Shown here: in pieces, positions 45,501 through 54,754 of the stretch
Layout: every line of letters begins with the position of its first letter
Numbering within the stretch: the stretch's first letter is position 1
DNA from: Anaerolineae bacterium
Lineage (GTDB): Bacteria > Chloroflexota > Anaerolineae > Aggregatilineales > Aggregatilineaceae
NCBI GenBank assembly: GCA_016930015.1
Contig: JAFGHR010000125.1
Coordinates: forward strand, 1 to 64,000
Direction of reading: 5' to 3'
DNA: 64,000 nucleotides
Made by a program: the position numbers and the translations under genes
The notes under the pieces: model-generated
Seen by the model: the letters and a program-made list of their open reading frames with translations, nothing else
The model's database searches: none
Told to the model about the DNA's origin: nothing

Positions 45501-46102
45501 CCTATGACATCGGCTACGGTGGCCTGGACCACGTGCTGGCGTCCGGTCGTAATGTAAACGTCCTGGTGCTCGATACCGGCGTGTACTCGAACACCGGCGG
45601 CCAGATGTCCAAAGCCACCCCGCGCGGCGCCGTTGCCAGGTTCGCGGCAGCCGGTAAATCGATGCCCAAGAAAGACCTGGGCATGATCGCCATGACCTAT
45701 GGCAATATCTACGTGGCGCAGGTTGCGATGGGCGCCAATATGAACCAGACGATCAAGGCATTTGCCGAGGCCGAAGCGTATGATGGCCCGTCGCTTATCA
45801 TTGCCTACACTCACTGCATCATGCACGGCATTGACATGCAGACCGGGTTCGAACTGCACAAAAACGCGGTGAATAGTGGGTTCTGGCCGCTGTACCGCTA
45901 CAATCCGGAAGCGCCGAATCCGCTGTCACTCGACTCGAAGGCGCCGTCTGAGGATGTTGAAACGTTCGCGTACAAGCAAAACCGTTTCCGCATCTTGCGC
46001 CAGTCTGATCCGGAGCGCGCGGAGATGCTGCTGGCCCACCTGCGTACCGACGTCAGCACCCGCTGGAAGATGTACGAGCAGATGGCCGAGTTTGATCTCT
46101 AG
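42530..46102 (+). CDS. nifJ: Pyruvate:ferredoxin (flavodoxin) oxidoreductase
   Basis: One-polypeptide PFOR of 1190 residues that converts pyruvate and CoA to acetyl-CoA and CO2 with reduced ferredoxin, an oxygen-sensitive central enzyme. Domain order: N-terminal pyrimidine-binding domain (YPITPSSPMGELAD), domain III, gamma-domain region, then a two-[4Fe-4S] ferredoxin domain with Cys699 in CIQCNQCSFICPH and CTGCGVCVETCP, a GACGGCGETPY cysteine loop, and the TPP-binding domain with Asp988 in FGGDGWAYDIGYGG. Length and order match the homodimeric type. It is monocistronic, with a strong Shine-Dalgarno and a hairpin terminator. It points to an anaerobic or facultative lifestyle. Confidence 0.98.
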   Translation: MSSDMSSRKMVTIDGNTAAAMVAHALNEVIAIYPITPSSPMGELADELSAAGEKNLWGTIPDVTEMQAEGGAAGAVHGALTAGALTTTFTASQGLLLMIPNMYKIAGELTSTVFHVAARSVAAQALSIFGDHSDITAARVTGFALLASGSIQEIHDFALIAQAATLESRVPFVHFFDGFRSSHEIQKIEELTRDDMRALIDDKYVIEHRMRGLSPDRPVMRGTAQNPDVFFQGRETVNPYYDACPGIVQDVMDRFAKVVGRQYHLFDYFGAPDAERVIVLMGSGAETVHEVVNYLNERGEKVGVIKVRLFRPFDARALVAALPDSVKAVAVLDRTKEPGSAGEPLYQDVLTAFNEAEAAGEIKKQPVIVGGRYGLGSKEFNPGMVKSVFDNLLAKNPKNHFTVGIIDDVTNTNLDWDDNFITEGKGVHRAMFWGLGADGTVGANKNSIKIIGKATENYAQGYFVYDSKRSGARTISHLRFSKNPIHSTYLIKSAGFVACHNFSFLERFDMLDALEPGGIFLLNSPYSAAEVWDHMPAQVQQQIIDKKAKFYLIDGYEIAKSVGLGGRINIVMQAAFFRISGVLPEEQAMEMIQQAIEDTYGIKGGKVVDMNIRAAEIAVDRIERVEVPASVTSKLDMRRAVPESAPEFVQNVTAKLIAGRGDLLPVSAMPVDGTFPTATTQYEKRQIATEIPVWDPDACIQCNQCSFICPHATIRMKVYGAEYANGSAPQAFQSMEAKGREWKGMRYTVQVSPDDCTGCGVCVETCPAFAKDASGQKTDRKAINMMPLTEALRLQEQANWDYFLSLPETDPATFNRFTVKGSQFLRSMFEFSGACGGCGETPYIRLMTQLFGDRAIIANATGCSSIYGGNLPTTPYAQRADGRGPAWSNSLFEDNAEFGMGMRLTVDKLTAMAYEKLDELIGSATNHVDLLEAIRGADMADQEAIEEQRARVDELKALLEQDDSDAAQQLLTIADYLVKKSVWIFGGDGWAYDIGYGGLDHVLASGRNVNVLVLDTGVYSNTGGQMSKATPRGAVARFAAAGKSMPKKDLGMIAMTYGNIYVAQVAMGANMNQTIKAFAEAEAYDGPSLIIAYTHCIMHGIDMQTGFELHKNAVNSGFWPLYRYNPEAPNPLSLDSKAPSEDVETFAYKQNRFRILRQSDPERAEMLLAHLRTDVSTRWKMYEQMAEFDL

Positions 46103-46128
46103 GTCAACGCGGCTTTAGCAAAACCAAT

Positions 46129-46154
46129 ACGCCCCGGAAAAATTTCCGGGGCGT
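46129..46154 (+). terminator. Hairpin downstream of nifJ
   Basis: A perfect 12-bp inverted repeat, ACGCCCCGGAAA (46129-46140) with TTTCCGGGGCGT (46143-46154). The T-run after it is weak, so termination may be Rho-assisted or it may stabilise the nifJ mRNA 3' end. Confidence 0.6.
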
Positions 46155-46284
46155 AACATTTATGGTTGGAGATAATGCTGATTGGATGTGCGAGCAGCGT
46201 TTATGCATAAAAGCCGGTTGGTCCAGCCTTATGCATCTGGATGCTCAACAACCATGCGCGTATGGTTTACATACGCCGTACACA

Positions 46285-46647
46285 TTACATGCGGTAGTCG
46301 TTGAGCACTTCAACCAACTCTGGCACACTGACGGGTTTAACCAGGTATAAATCCCCGCCCATGTTACGATACCGCTCAACATAATCCGGCAGGTCATAGG
46401 CTGTAATCATGACCACGGGCACATTTACCCCGTTTTCACGCAGGATAGAGGTCATATCAAGCCCATTCAGGCCGCCCGGCAGGTGAATGTCGACCAAAAA
46501 CAGGTCGGCATCCCAGATAAACTCACTCTCCAACGCGCTTTCGGCGTCGGCAAATGTCACTAGCATATCGCCAGTGGAGTTGGTCACGCGTTCCAACAAA
46601 AGAATGTTGGTCGGGTCATCTTCGACATAAACAATGTTCATGGCCAC
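46285..46647 (-). CDS. Single-domain response regulator (second CheY-like)
   Basis: A 120-residue stand-alone receiver. The start NIVYVEDDPTN, phosphoacceptor Asp in LFLVDIHLPGG, MITAYD and the Lys in LYLVKPVSVPEL are all present, so it should be active. It lies behind a perfect 23-bp palindrome and a TATAAT, so expression is probably regulated. The cognate kinase is not adjacent. Confidence 0.88.
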   Translation of the reverse strand: MAMNIVYVEDDPTNILLLERVTNSTGDMLVTFADAESALESEFIWDADLFLVDIHLPGGLNGLDMTSILRENGVNVPVVMITAYDLPDYVERYRNMGGDLYLVKPVSVPELVEVLNDYRM

Positions 46648-46707
46648 TCCAACCCTACTACTCAGCTTGCGGTTTACATTACTTCAATTATACAACAACT
46701 CTGCATT

Positions 46708-46730
46708 AATTTACAAACCGTTTGTAAATT
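46708..46730. promoter_or_regulatory. Perfect palindromic operator in the response regulator promoter
   Basis: Perfect inverted repeat with arms AATTTACAAAC and GTTTGTAAATT around one base. It overlaps the likely -35 (TTGTAA, 46711-46716, minus strand), 18 bases from the TATAAT at 46687-46692. The symmetry suggests a TetR/AcrR-type dimeric repressor. Confidence 0.7.
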
Positions 46731-46782
46731 ATCTGCAAATCTTAACTGAGTTGATACTCCGCCCTATTACTAAAGAGAAATG

Positions 46783-46807
46783 ACAGGCGGGAGTATGTCC
46801 CGCCTGT
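46783..46807 (-). terminator. Terminator after the A2M gene
   Basis: A perfect 9-bp stem, ACAGGCGGG (46783-46791) with CCCGCCTGT (46799-46807). On the minus strand it is followed by CATTTCTCTTT. Confidence 0.6.
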
Positions 46808-46860
46808 GTTGAGGATACCAGGAACTACGTGCTTGTCAAGTGCACATCAGCACGATTCTG

Positions 46861-49800
46861 TTACTCCTGGGCCGGTTCCGGCGTGATCGTGAACAGTGTA
46901 CCCGCGCCGCGTCCAAAGACTTCGGGGAAGTAAAACGCGTAGGCATGGCTCGGCATGGTCTGGAACTCGCCGGGGATCGTCGCGCGTACCTGGTAGGTGT
47001 ACACATATGTGCCGCGCGGCAGGTAGTCGGCATACAGGTTCACCTGTTCATCACGCATTTCGGTGTGATCGAAGTACCACCAGCCCCAATACCAGTACGG
47101 ATCATAGGTGGGCCGGATGCTGGGCGCCTCGTTGGCCTGTGACGTGGTCAACAAGGACGTATCGACCGGCTCCGTTCCGGCAGGGATCGGGTCTTCGAGC
47201 ACAAAGTAGTAGATGCTCTGCGGCAGGTTCATGGTCACGCGCACGGTGATCACGTCGCCCATGTTGGCCTCGGTGACCGGCGTGTTCGGATCGTCTTCCA
47301 GGAAGTATTCGCGTGATACCGTCACACCACGGCTGATCGGCTTGGCTTCGGACGCCCACAGGCGCACGTTCAGGTGAGCGGTGTAGTACAACACCCCTTC
47401 GCCCTCGCCACGGATGAAGGTCACGCGGTTGATCTCGTCCTGGAGCAGGTCTTTGACCGCCACGCGCAGCACCTCGCCGTTGCGGACCGTGTCCGGTGTG
47501 ACGGTGCCTTCGGTCAGCACCTCCCGGTTGACGCTGAGCGCATAGTCATAATTACCGCGCAGTTCGCCGCTGGCGACCATCCAGTCGGTCAGACCCATGA
47601 CCGCCCAGGCGGTTTCCTGCGTGGTCTGCCAGTGATCACCCTGGCGGGCGACCATCAGCCAGCGTACAGCGTTGGGCATTAGGTCACTTTCGGGCATCAC
47701 GCGCGTCAGCGCCGACAGTACGATGGCCGTCGTGCGCGTATCGCTGGCCCAGTTCCACCAGTCGCGTTCGTCTTCTTCCCAGTGTGCGCCGGTCGCCGAC
47801 AGGATCGCGGCGGTTTGCAGGTCGCTAACCAGGTCGGCTATCGCCGGTGCGCCGGGGTTGACCTGCTGGTAAGCCATCAGCAGGAACGCCCGCGCCCAGT
47901 AATCCAGTTCCAGGCGGTAATCGAAGACCATGTCCAGGTCGGTTTGATTCACCTGCCCGGCCCGCGCGAACACGTAAACGTAAAACGCCTGGCGGTTCAG
48001 CCGCCATACCGGGGTATCGATGTCCAGCCGCACAAAGTCGGTGCGCACGAAGTTGAGCGCCCGGTCGATCATCGATTGGTCGATGGCGAAACCCGCGTCG
48101 CGCGCTTCGACCAGTCCGAGCACCGCGTAAGCCGTCACATACGGGTTGCTTTCCATGCGGCCAAACCAGCCCCAACCGCCGTCTGGATTCTGTTCGACGG
48201 CCAGCTTAACGAGCGCTTCACCAAGCACAACGCGGAGTTGTTCCTCCAGGGCCGGGTCATCCACGCCCAGGCTTTTTAGCGCCCGGTATGTCATCACGTT
48301 GGGTAAAAAGCGGCTGATCGTCTGCTCGATGCACTGGTGCTTGTAATTCTTCAGGTAGTCCAGGGCATCCAGTGTTGTCACGGCCAGCGAGGGATCGATG
48401 TGGATCGTCAGCTCGCCCTGGTCAACATCCAGGCGCGGCGGCAGGCTGATCGCCTCGGTGCGTGCGCCTTCATCGCGCAGCACGCCGCCGGTCCCGACGG
48501 TATCGGGAGCGGTATAACGATAAACCGGGATCGTGCCGTCCGGGCCGGTCGCCAGCGTGGGCTTAACCGCGTCCTGGTAACCGTCCTCGCCGATGGCAAA
48601 GAACGTCAGGTCAACGAATGGGACATCCTCGACTTCGACCACCCATTCCACGCGAGCACGCTGCCCGGCTTCGATGGTCACGGTTTGGGTAACATCACTG
48701 ACCATCGTCACACCGGCAGCTTCGAGCGTGGCATTCACGGTTTGGGCCGCGTTGGTATTGTTATTGATCACGCTGGCCAGCGTCACACGGTCGCCGACCA
48801 CAAAGAAACGCGGCGTTACCGGGCGCGTGAGCAGCGGCAGCGTCGCCATGACATCCAGTTCGGCATCACCCACCACGGTATCGACTGTCAGGCCGCGCGC
48901 GTCCAGGTGCCAGGTGGTCAGGTTATCGGGCAGTGTGACCGACACCGTCCCCTGGCCGCTCACGTCGGTGACAATGTGCGGCGCCCACAGCGGCGTTTGC
49001 TGGAAGTCCTCGCGGATTTCCACCTGTGGCGCGGCTTCTCCGCTTGAGTCAGCCGCGACAGAATCCGACTCGGCGAGCATCATACCTTCGGCGGCGGGTG
49101 CCGCGGCGGGCACCGCTCCAAAATCCATCTCTTCTTCAGCGGATTCGCGCCTGTTGGCCTGCTTGAGTACCTCATCTGTCAACACGTCGAGCAGCGCTTC
49201 AAGCGATACGGTTGTGTACACGTAATTGCTCTGGTACCCGTAGAAGTGATTTTCCAGCGTGCCGCTGTTGGGCGGCATGAGCGACAGGATCGCCTGGTCG
49301 GTCAGCACAACGCCGACTTCGGCGCTCACCGGTTCGCCGCGCGGATCGACTGTTTTAACGTCAAAAGTCACGGTATCGCCGGGTTGGGCCAGGGTCGCGG
49401 ACGGCGTAACCGTCACACTCAGGCGGCGGTCAACCGGCGTCACGTCCAGCCCGATCACACCGGTTCGGAAGGACGGATTAAGGCTTTCTTCATCCATGCC
49501 TTTCATCAGCGCCACCGAGACATAGATCGTCGGTACGTGTTCTTCGGTGATCGGCAGTTCATATACCAGCGTAGAACCTTCGATACGCTTGATTTCATAG
49601 TGCCGGACGCCAGCGCGTTCTACGGATACCCACACATACGACACACCCGAAAACGGGATCGGAACCAGGATTTCCGCCGTGTCGCCGGGTTTGTAGGTGT
49701 CCTGGTTGGCGATCAGATCGATGGTGTCGCTGGGCCGCCCCCACCACACGCTCGCTTCACCCATCACCCACAGGTGCAGCGAACTCATGTTGACGCGTTC

Positions 49801-52749
49801 GCGCAGGTCACGCGTCAGGGTGCGGATGCGGTAGATACCGGCTTTGGCCGGCGTGAACGAATACTGCGCCGTGCCGTCTGCGCCGGTGATCACGTCGGCG
49901 GTTTCGACCTCGACCTCGGTGCGCTGCCAGTCATACTGCCCGAACTGGCCTTCAAGCGGGACACGCTCCCAGCGGATTTCAACCACGGTCAGCTCGATTT
50001 TCTGATCGGCTACCGGCTCACTTTGCGGCGTGACCGTGATCAGGTCCACATTCAGCGGCACATTTTCGCGCCCGAAGTAACGGTCGGTACGCATCCCAAC
50101 GTACACATCCGCCGGGTGAGCCAGCACCGAGGTGCGCCCGGCGATATACTGGCCGCTTTCGTCCACGACTTCGCTTTCCACCGTGATCGACATGGGCCGG
50201 ATCGATGGCGCTTTGGTGTTTTCCGTTTTGATCAACACCTGGCCGCTCGCGTCCGTTTTTTCGAAGCCGCTGTCGATATCCCACCAGCCGAAATAGTCCT
50301 GCTCGTCGTCGATGAACGTGTAACGACCGGGGCCGGTGTAGTTGAAGTAAGCCACATCCCCGCGAATATACCAGCTCAGGTCGGCGTTACTCACCGGGCC
50401 GCCGAAGTAGTAGGACGCTGCCGCGACGGTTTGCAGCGGATCGCCCTGCACGATTTCAGGATAATCGGCGGTGACTTCCATCTTGTATTCCGGCACGCGG
50501 AATTCCGCAATCGTGAAGTACACCTCGGCGTAGTAATCCCAACCCACCCGGATGACGCCCTGGCCGATTTCGGCATCTTCCGGCAGTTCGATTTTGCCCT
50601 CGAAGGTGCCGAACTCGTTCACCGGGAATTCGTCGTCAAGCAACTGCTGCGAACCCCAGTTCACGTCAGCGGTAACCCACACATTTTGCACGTCCGGCAC
50701 GGTGTAATTCATGTCGTCCCGGTTGCGGATCACGCCCCGGAAATAAACCGTCTGGCCGGGCCGGTAGATCGGGCGGTCGGTGTAAATGTACGTGCTGGTG
50801 TCGGCCAGTGACGGCTCGCTCCACGAGGTCCACACGCCAAATACCCCGTCCGTATATGCGGTGGCATACACCGACGAGTCACTTTCGTTGTCGATATCGA
50901 CCGGAAGCCGGGCGACACCGTCCGCGCCGGTGACGCCGCTGGCGAGCTCCTGCCCGCTGCGCCGGTACACGCGAACATTGACGTTAGCCAATGGCTCGGC
51001 GGTCTTGAGATCGGTGACCCACAAAAGCACTTCGTCTGGTGCGCGTTTGAGGGTCACATTGGCCGACACCACAGCAAACGCCATCGAATCGGGATAATCG
51101 CGGTTTGGAACCCGCATACGCACATAGTAGACGCCCAGCGGAAGCTGCCCGCCCTCATCCGAGTTCAGAAAGACCTCGTTAACGCCATACGCGGCAGGGG
51201 TGCTTAGCTGCTGTTCCCACTGGCGGCGCGAGGAAAGCTGCCGGACCAGGTCGTCGTCGTCATCGTAGTAACCCCGCATGATCAGGCCGTACAGGCTGGT
51301 GGGTACGTCGAACAGCTCCAGCCTGACGGTGGGCTTGCCGCTGACGGATACGGCGATGCGGGTATCATCCCGGTAGGCATTGGTGATCATAAAACTGCCG
51401 CTCATCGGCAGTCCGGCCCAGGGTTCGATTTTGCCGGTGCTGAAGGTCAGCGTGTAGTCGGTTTCGATGGCGTTGCCGTACACGTCTTCGGCGCCCCGGT
51501 AAAACATGATGATGTAGGTCGTTTCGGGTTGGGTGGCGAAATCCATGTAAAACGACGAGTCGCCGTGCACGACCGGCGCCCACTCGACTCCCTCCGGCGT
51601 GATGATCTGGGCTTTGTCGGCAAACGTATCGGTGTTCATGGGGGATTTGAACTCGAACGACACCCCTCCGCCGGGCGATACATCCCGTTCGCCGTTGGAT
51701 GGATACGTGTTCTGGATGCCGGGATAGGGCACCGTGCCAAACATGTATGTGAGCCCGTCCTCAAGCGTCGCTTCACCGGAGGCGCTGCGCGCTGTCGGCG
51801 CCATGCTGACAGTGTACAGCGTCTCGATCTTGAGCAGGTCGGCAGGCTTAAACGTCAGCGTGCGGGCATCGTCCGACCACACAAACGACCCGGCGACCCG
51901 TTCACCGCCGTACAGCAGCATAAACGCTTCTTCGGTGCTGGGTTTGTCCATTGGTTGGCTGAACTGGATCGTGATCTCACGCTCCAGCCGCACACCGTAC
52001 TGATCCTGGTTAGGGCTGACATTCAGGATTTCCGGTGACAGCGTTTTGAACTGCCAGCTATAGGTTTCGTTCAATATGGCGCCGGTTACATCCGTCAGCC
52101 CGGCGGGCACGCTGACCGTATAGGTTGTGCCCCCTTTGAGCGCTCCGGACGGCGTGAACACGTAGATCGACGTATTCACCCATTCGCCCGTGCCCTCGAT
52201 GGCCGGTTCAAACGCCAGCGGATTTGGCAAGTCGCCAAGTTCCTCGGTGGATACCAGCGGCACTACGGGCCGGTTAAACGAGGCCGTGATGGTGGCATCC
52301 GCGGCGACTCCGGCGGCATCCGGGGCCGGAATCACCTCGGCCACGTCCAGGTAACCCACGGTTTGCACAAAAAAGGTGTATGGGTCTTCTAATGTCAGGT
52401 CATTGGCCGCTGCTGCCCCGGTGCCAATGGCGATCTCATAGCGGGCTGCGCGCTGCCAGCCGCCGTCCGGCACAAACGTCAGCGTGTAGTCGTCCGACCA
52501 GTTGAACTGGCCCGGCGCTGGCGGTTCGATTTGCCACGCAGTTTCCACGCTGGCAGCCGCCATCGGCTGGTCAAACGTCACGGTTATCGCTTCATCGGGC
52601 GGCACTTCCTCGCCAGGGTAGGGCCACACGTCAATCACATGCGGTGGTAGCTGTTCAAGACCATCCTGGGCGAGCGCACCGCCCGCCAGAATGAGTAATA
52701 CAGCGCCCACCAGCAGCATGATGCTGTAAGGGAAAAGATGTTTTTTCAC
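46861..52749 (-). CDS. Alpha-2-macroglobulin-like secreted protein
   Basis: A 1962-residue protein. The signal peptide (MLLVGAVLLILAGGALA) is followed by three or four Big_5-like Ig domains at the N-terminus (IDVWPYPGEEVPPDEAITVTF, NVSPNQDQYGVRLEREITIQF), then macroglobulin domains including TDRPIYRPGQTVYFRGVIR, the region before the bait, and the A2M domain (LPDNLTTWHLDARGLT). The thioester motif is present: Cys1473 in KHQCIEQT, with the CxEQ pattern that forms the Cys-Gln thioester, inside the TED helical domain. Bacterial A2Ms trap host or competitor proteases. In Gram-negatives they pair with pbpC; none is here. Confidence 0.93.
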   Translation of the reverse strand: MKKHLFPYSIMLLVGAVLLILAGGALAQDGLEQLPPHVIDVWPYPGEEVPPDEAITVTFDQPMAAASVETAWQIEPPAPGQFNWSDDYTLTFVPDGGWQRAARYEIAIGTGAAAANDLTLEDPYTFFVQTVGYLDVAEVIPAPDAAGVAADATITASFNRPVVPLVSTEELGDLPNPLAFEPAIEGTGEWVNTSIYVFTPSGALKGGTTYTVSVPAGLTDVTGAILNETYSWQFKTLSPEILNVSPNQDQYGVRLEREITIQFSQPMDKPSTEEAFMLLYGGERVAGSFVWSDDARTLTFKPADLLKIETLYTVSMAPTARSASGEATLEDGLTYMFGTVPYPGIQNTYPSNGERDVSPGGGVSFEFKSPMNTDTFADKAQIITPEGVEWAPVVHGDSSFYMDFATQPETTYIIMFYRGAEDVYGNAIETDYTLTFSTGKIEPWAGLPMSGSFMITNAYRDDTRIAVSVSGKPTVRLELFDVPTSLYGLIMRGYYDDDDDLVRQLSSRRQWEQQLSTPAAYGVNEVFLNSDEGGQLPLGVYYVRMRVPNRDYPDSMAFAVVSANVTLKRAPDEVLLWVTDLKTAEPLANVNVRVYRRSGQELASGVTGADGVARLPVDIDNESDSSVYATAYTDGVFGVWTSWSEPSLADTSTYIYTDRPIYRPGQTVYFRGVIRNRDDMNYTVPDVQNVWVTADVNWGSQQLLDDEFPVNEFGTFEGKIELPEDAEIGQGVIRVGWDYYAEVYFTIAEFRVPEYKMEVTADYPEIVQGDPLQTVAAASYYFGGPVSNADLSWYIRGDVAYFNYTGPGRYTFIDDEQDYFGWWDIDSGFEKTDASGQVLIKTENTKAPSIRPMSITVESEVVDESGQYIAGRTSVLAHPADVYVGMRTDRYFGRENVPLNVDLITVTPQSEPVADQKIELTVVEIRWERVPLEGQFGQYDWQRTEVEVETADVITGADGTAQYSFTPAKAGIYRIRTLTRDLRERVNMSSLHLWVMGEASVWWGRPSDTIDLIANQDTYKPGDTAEILVPIPFSGVSYVWVSVERAGVRHYEIKRIEGSTLVYELPITEEHVPTIYVSVALMKGMDEESLNPSFRTGVIGLDVTPVDRRLSVTVTPSATLAQPGDTVTFDVKTVDPRGEPVSAEVGVVLTDQAILSLMPPNSGTLENHFYGYQSNYVYTTVSLEALLDVLTDEVLKQANRRESAEEEMDFGAVPAAAPAAEGMMLAESDSVAADSSGEAAPQVEIREDFQQTPLWAPHIVTDVSGQGTVSVTLPDNLTTWHLDARGLTVDTVVGDAELDVMATLPLLTRPVTPRFFVVGDRVTLASVINNNTNAAQTVNATLEAAGVTMVSDVTQTVTIEAGQRARVEWVVEVEDVPFVDLTFFAIGEDGYQDAVKPTLATGPDGTIPVYRYTAPDTVGTGGVLRDEGARTEAISLPPRLDVDQGELTIHIDPSLAVTTLDALDYLKNYKHQCIEQTISRFLPNVMTYRALKSLGVDDPALEEQLRVVLGEALVKLAVEQNPDGGWGWFGRMESNPYVTAYAVLGLVEARDAGFAIDQSMIDRALNFVRTDFVRLDIDTPVWRLNRQAFYVYVFARAGQVNQTDLDMVFDYRLELDYWARAFLLMAYQQVNPGAPAIADLVSDLQTAAILSATGAHWEEDERDWWNWASDTRTTAIVLSALTRVMPESDLMPNAVRWLMVARQGDHWQTTQETAWAVMGLTDWMVASGELRGNYDYALSVNREVLTEGTVTPDTVRNGEVLRVAVKDLLQDEINRVTFIRGEGEGVLYYTAHLNVRLWASEAKPISRGVTVSREYFLEDDPNTPVTEANMGDVITVRVTMNLPQSIYYFVLEDPIPAGTEPVDTSLLTTSQANEAPSIRPTYDPYWYWGWWYFDHTEMRDEQVNLYADYLPRGTYVYTYQVRATIPGEFQTMPSHAYAFYFPEVFGRGAGTLFTITPEPAQE

Positions 52750-53005
52750 GGCCAGGTCCTCTCACTAAACTGCACATCACATACTCTAAAGACGTGCCGG
52801 GACAGGAGTTAGTTCCCTCCACCGGGTGATTGATCACTCTGCCGGGTGATTCACCCACCTGTCATTATACGGTCAAAGCCGGGGATGCCGATATTCACCC
52901 GTTACCCTTGAGATAGGATAAAGCGTGTGCCAAATTGCCGCTTATGAGTGATAATGATCATAAGGGCACGAAACACACAATGATGTCCTTTGAAAAGAGG
53001 TACTC

Positions 53006-54556
53006 ATGGATGATTCACAGCAGCGCATCGCGGAAGGTATTCTGTTTACCGACATGTACCAGATCACGATGGCCCAGCTTTACTTCCGCATGGGGCTGCA
53101 TGAAAAAGACGTGTTGTTCGACCACTTTTTCCGCAGCTATCCTGATTATGGTCACCACAAAGCCGGTTACTGTGTGAATGCGGGCCTGGAATGGCTGTTG
53201 ACGTGGATGCAAAGCGCGCACTTCAGCACCGAAGATATCGACTACCTGCGCGCCCAAACAGGCCGGACCGGCAAACCCATCTTTGATGAGGATTTCCTGG
53301 CGTGGTTAGCCGCACATGGCAACTTTGACGGCATCACGATGTACGCCATCCCCGAAGGGCGAGTCGTGCACCCGCACGTGCCGCTGACGGTCGTACAGGG
53401 GCCGTTGATCATGGCCCAGATACTTGAATCATCGCTGCTTAACCACCTGAATTACCAGACGTTGATCGCAACCAAAGCCGCCCGCATGCGGCAGAGTGCA
53501 CGGTCCAGCCTGCTGCTGGAATTCGGTGTGCGGCGCGGCCAGGGGATGGGCGCGAATGCGGGTGCACGGGCGGCTCTCATCGGCGGCGCGGATTTTACAT
53601 CCAACGTCGGTATTTCACGCGTCCTCGGTTATCCGCCGCAGGGCACGCATGCTCACAGCATGGTGCAGGTGTTCATGGCGCTGGGCATGGGTGAGCTGGA
53701 AGCCTTTCGCGCTTACGCTGACGTTTATTCTGACAACTGCCTGCTGCTGGTCGATACGATCGACACGCTCAAAAGCGGCATCCCCAACGCGATTAGTGTA
53801 TTTGAAGACCTGCGGCGCAAAGGTTATGAGCCGGTCGGTATCCGGCTGGATTCGGGCGACCTGGCGTACTTGAGCATTCAGGCCGCACGTATGCTTGATG
53901 ATGCCGGATTCCCGGACACATCGATTGTCCTGTCTAACAACCTGGACGAGCTGGTGATCTGGCAGATTTTGACCCAGATTCGTGACGAGGCCCCGCGCTG
54001 GGGCGTAGAACCGGACCACCTGATCAAACGGCTGGCGTTTGGCGTGGGCACACGCCTGGTCACGTCGTGGGGCGAACCCGCGTTAGGCGGCGTGTATAAG
54101 CTGGTCGCGGTGCGTGACGCCGATCGGTGGGTACCGGCGATCAAGCTGTCTGAATCCTCGGCCAAAACGCCCACACCCGGTCAAAAACGCGTCTGGCGTG
54201 TGTATGACCGGCGCGGCACAGCGACGGCTGACCTGCTCACGTTGGAAGAAGAAGACCCCCTGACCATGCCTGAAATCGTGCTGCACCACCCGTCGGATCA
54301 CACCAAGTGTCGTACCTTAAAACAAGTGGATATCTCCGAGATCGAGCCGCTGCTGGTGAAAACACTCGATCAAGGCCGGCTGGTTTACGATCTGCCATCT
54401 ATCGAAGCCATGCGCGATCAGCGCCAGTTGGACGTAGACCGGCTGGACCCCGGCGTGCGGCGCCTGTTGAACCCCCATATTTACCATGTCTCGCTCACCG
54501 AGACACTGTGGAAACTGAAAAACGACCTGATCGTGTCAGTCGCTGCCCGCACCTAG
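53006..54556 (+). CDS. pncB: Nicotinate phosphoribosyltransferase
   Basis: Converts nicotinate and PRPP to nicotinate mononucleotide (Preiss-Handler NAD salvage). It has 516 residues. Family motifs include [65 protein letters not shown] and [22 protein letters not shown]. Full length. The start ATG 53006 follows AGAGG. Together with nadK in the window it covers NAD(P) supply, and the sirtuin at 15017 uses NAD, but they are not linked. Confidence 0.95.
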   Translation: MDDSQQRIAEGILFTDMYQITMAQLYFRMGLHEKDVLFDHFFRSYPDYGHHKAGYCVNAGLEWLLTWMQSAHFSTEDIDYLRAQTGRTGKPIFDEDFLAWLAAHGNFDGITMYAIPEGRVVHPHVPLTVVQGPLIMAQILESSLLNHLNYQTLIATKAARMRQSARSSLLLEFGVRRGQGMGANAGARAALIGGADFTSNVGISRVLGYPPQGTHAHSMVQVFMALGMGELEAFRAYADVYSDNCLLLVDTIDTLKSGIPNAISVFEDLRRKGYEPVGIRLDSGDLAYLSIQAARMLDDAGFPDTSIVLSNNLDELVIWQILTQIRDEAPRWGVEPDHLIKRLAFGVGTRLVTSWGEPALGGVYKLVAVRDADRWVPAIKLSESSAKTPTPGQKRVWRVYDRRGTATADLLTLEEEDPLTMPEIVLHHPSDHTKCRTLKQVDISEIEPLLVKTLDQGRLVYDLPSIEAMRDQRQLDVDRLDPGVRRLLNPHIYHVSLTETLWKLKNDLIVSVAART

Positions 54557-54754
54557 GTGTTCACGGCACATGCTTGTCACCACCTCCGGCGCGTCTTGTG
54601 CTCAAAGGCGCGCCGGGCCATGTTAGTGTACACTTACCTGACTATGTAAAAACGAAGCGTTTGTGCTGCTCACTATGGCCGCGCTGCCCTCTGGCAGATT
54701 AAAGACCTGTATACCTGAAGAATCTATACCGAATGGATATGAGGGGAATCAGTC

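Noticed and set aside
49246-50811. 521-codon plus-strand frame inside the A2M gene
   Set aside because: Antisense to A2M. Its His/Arg-rich composition is typical of a shadow frame.
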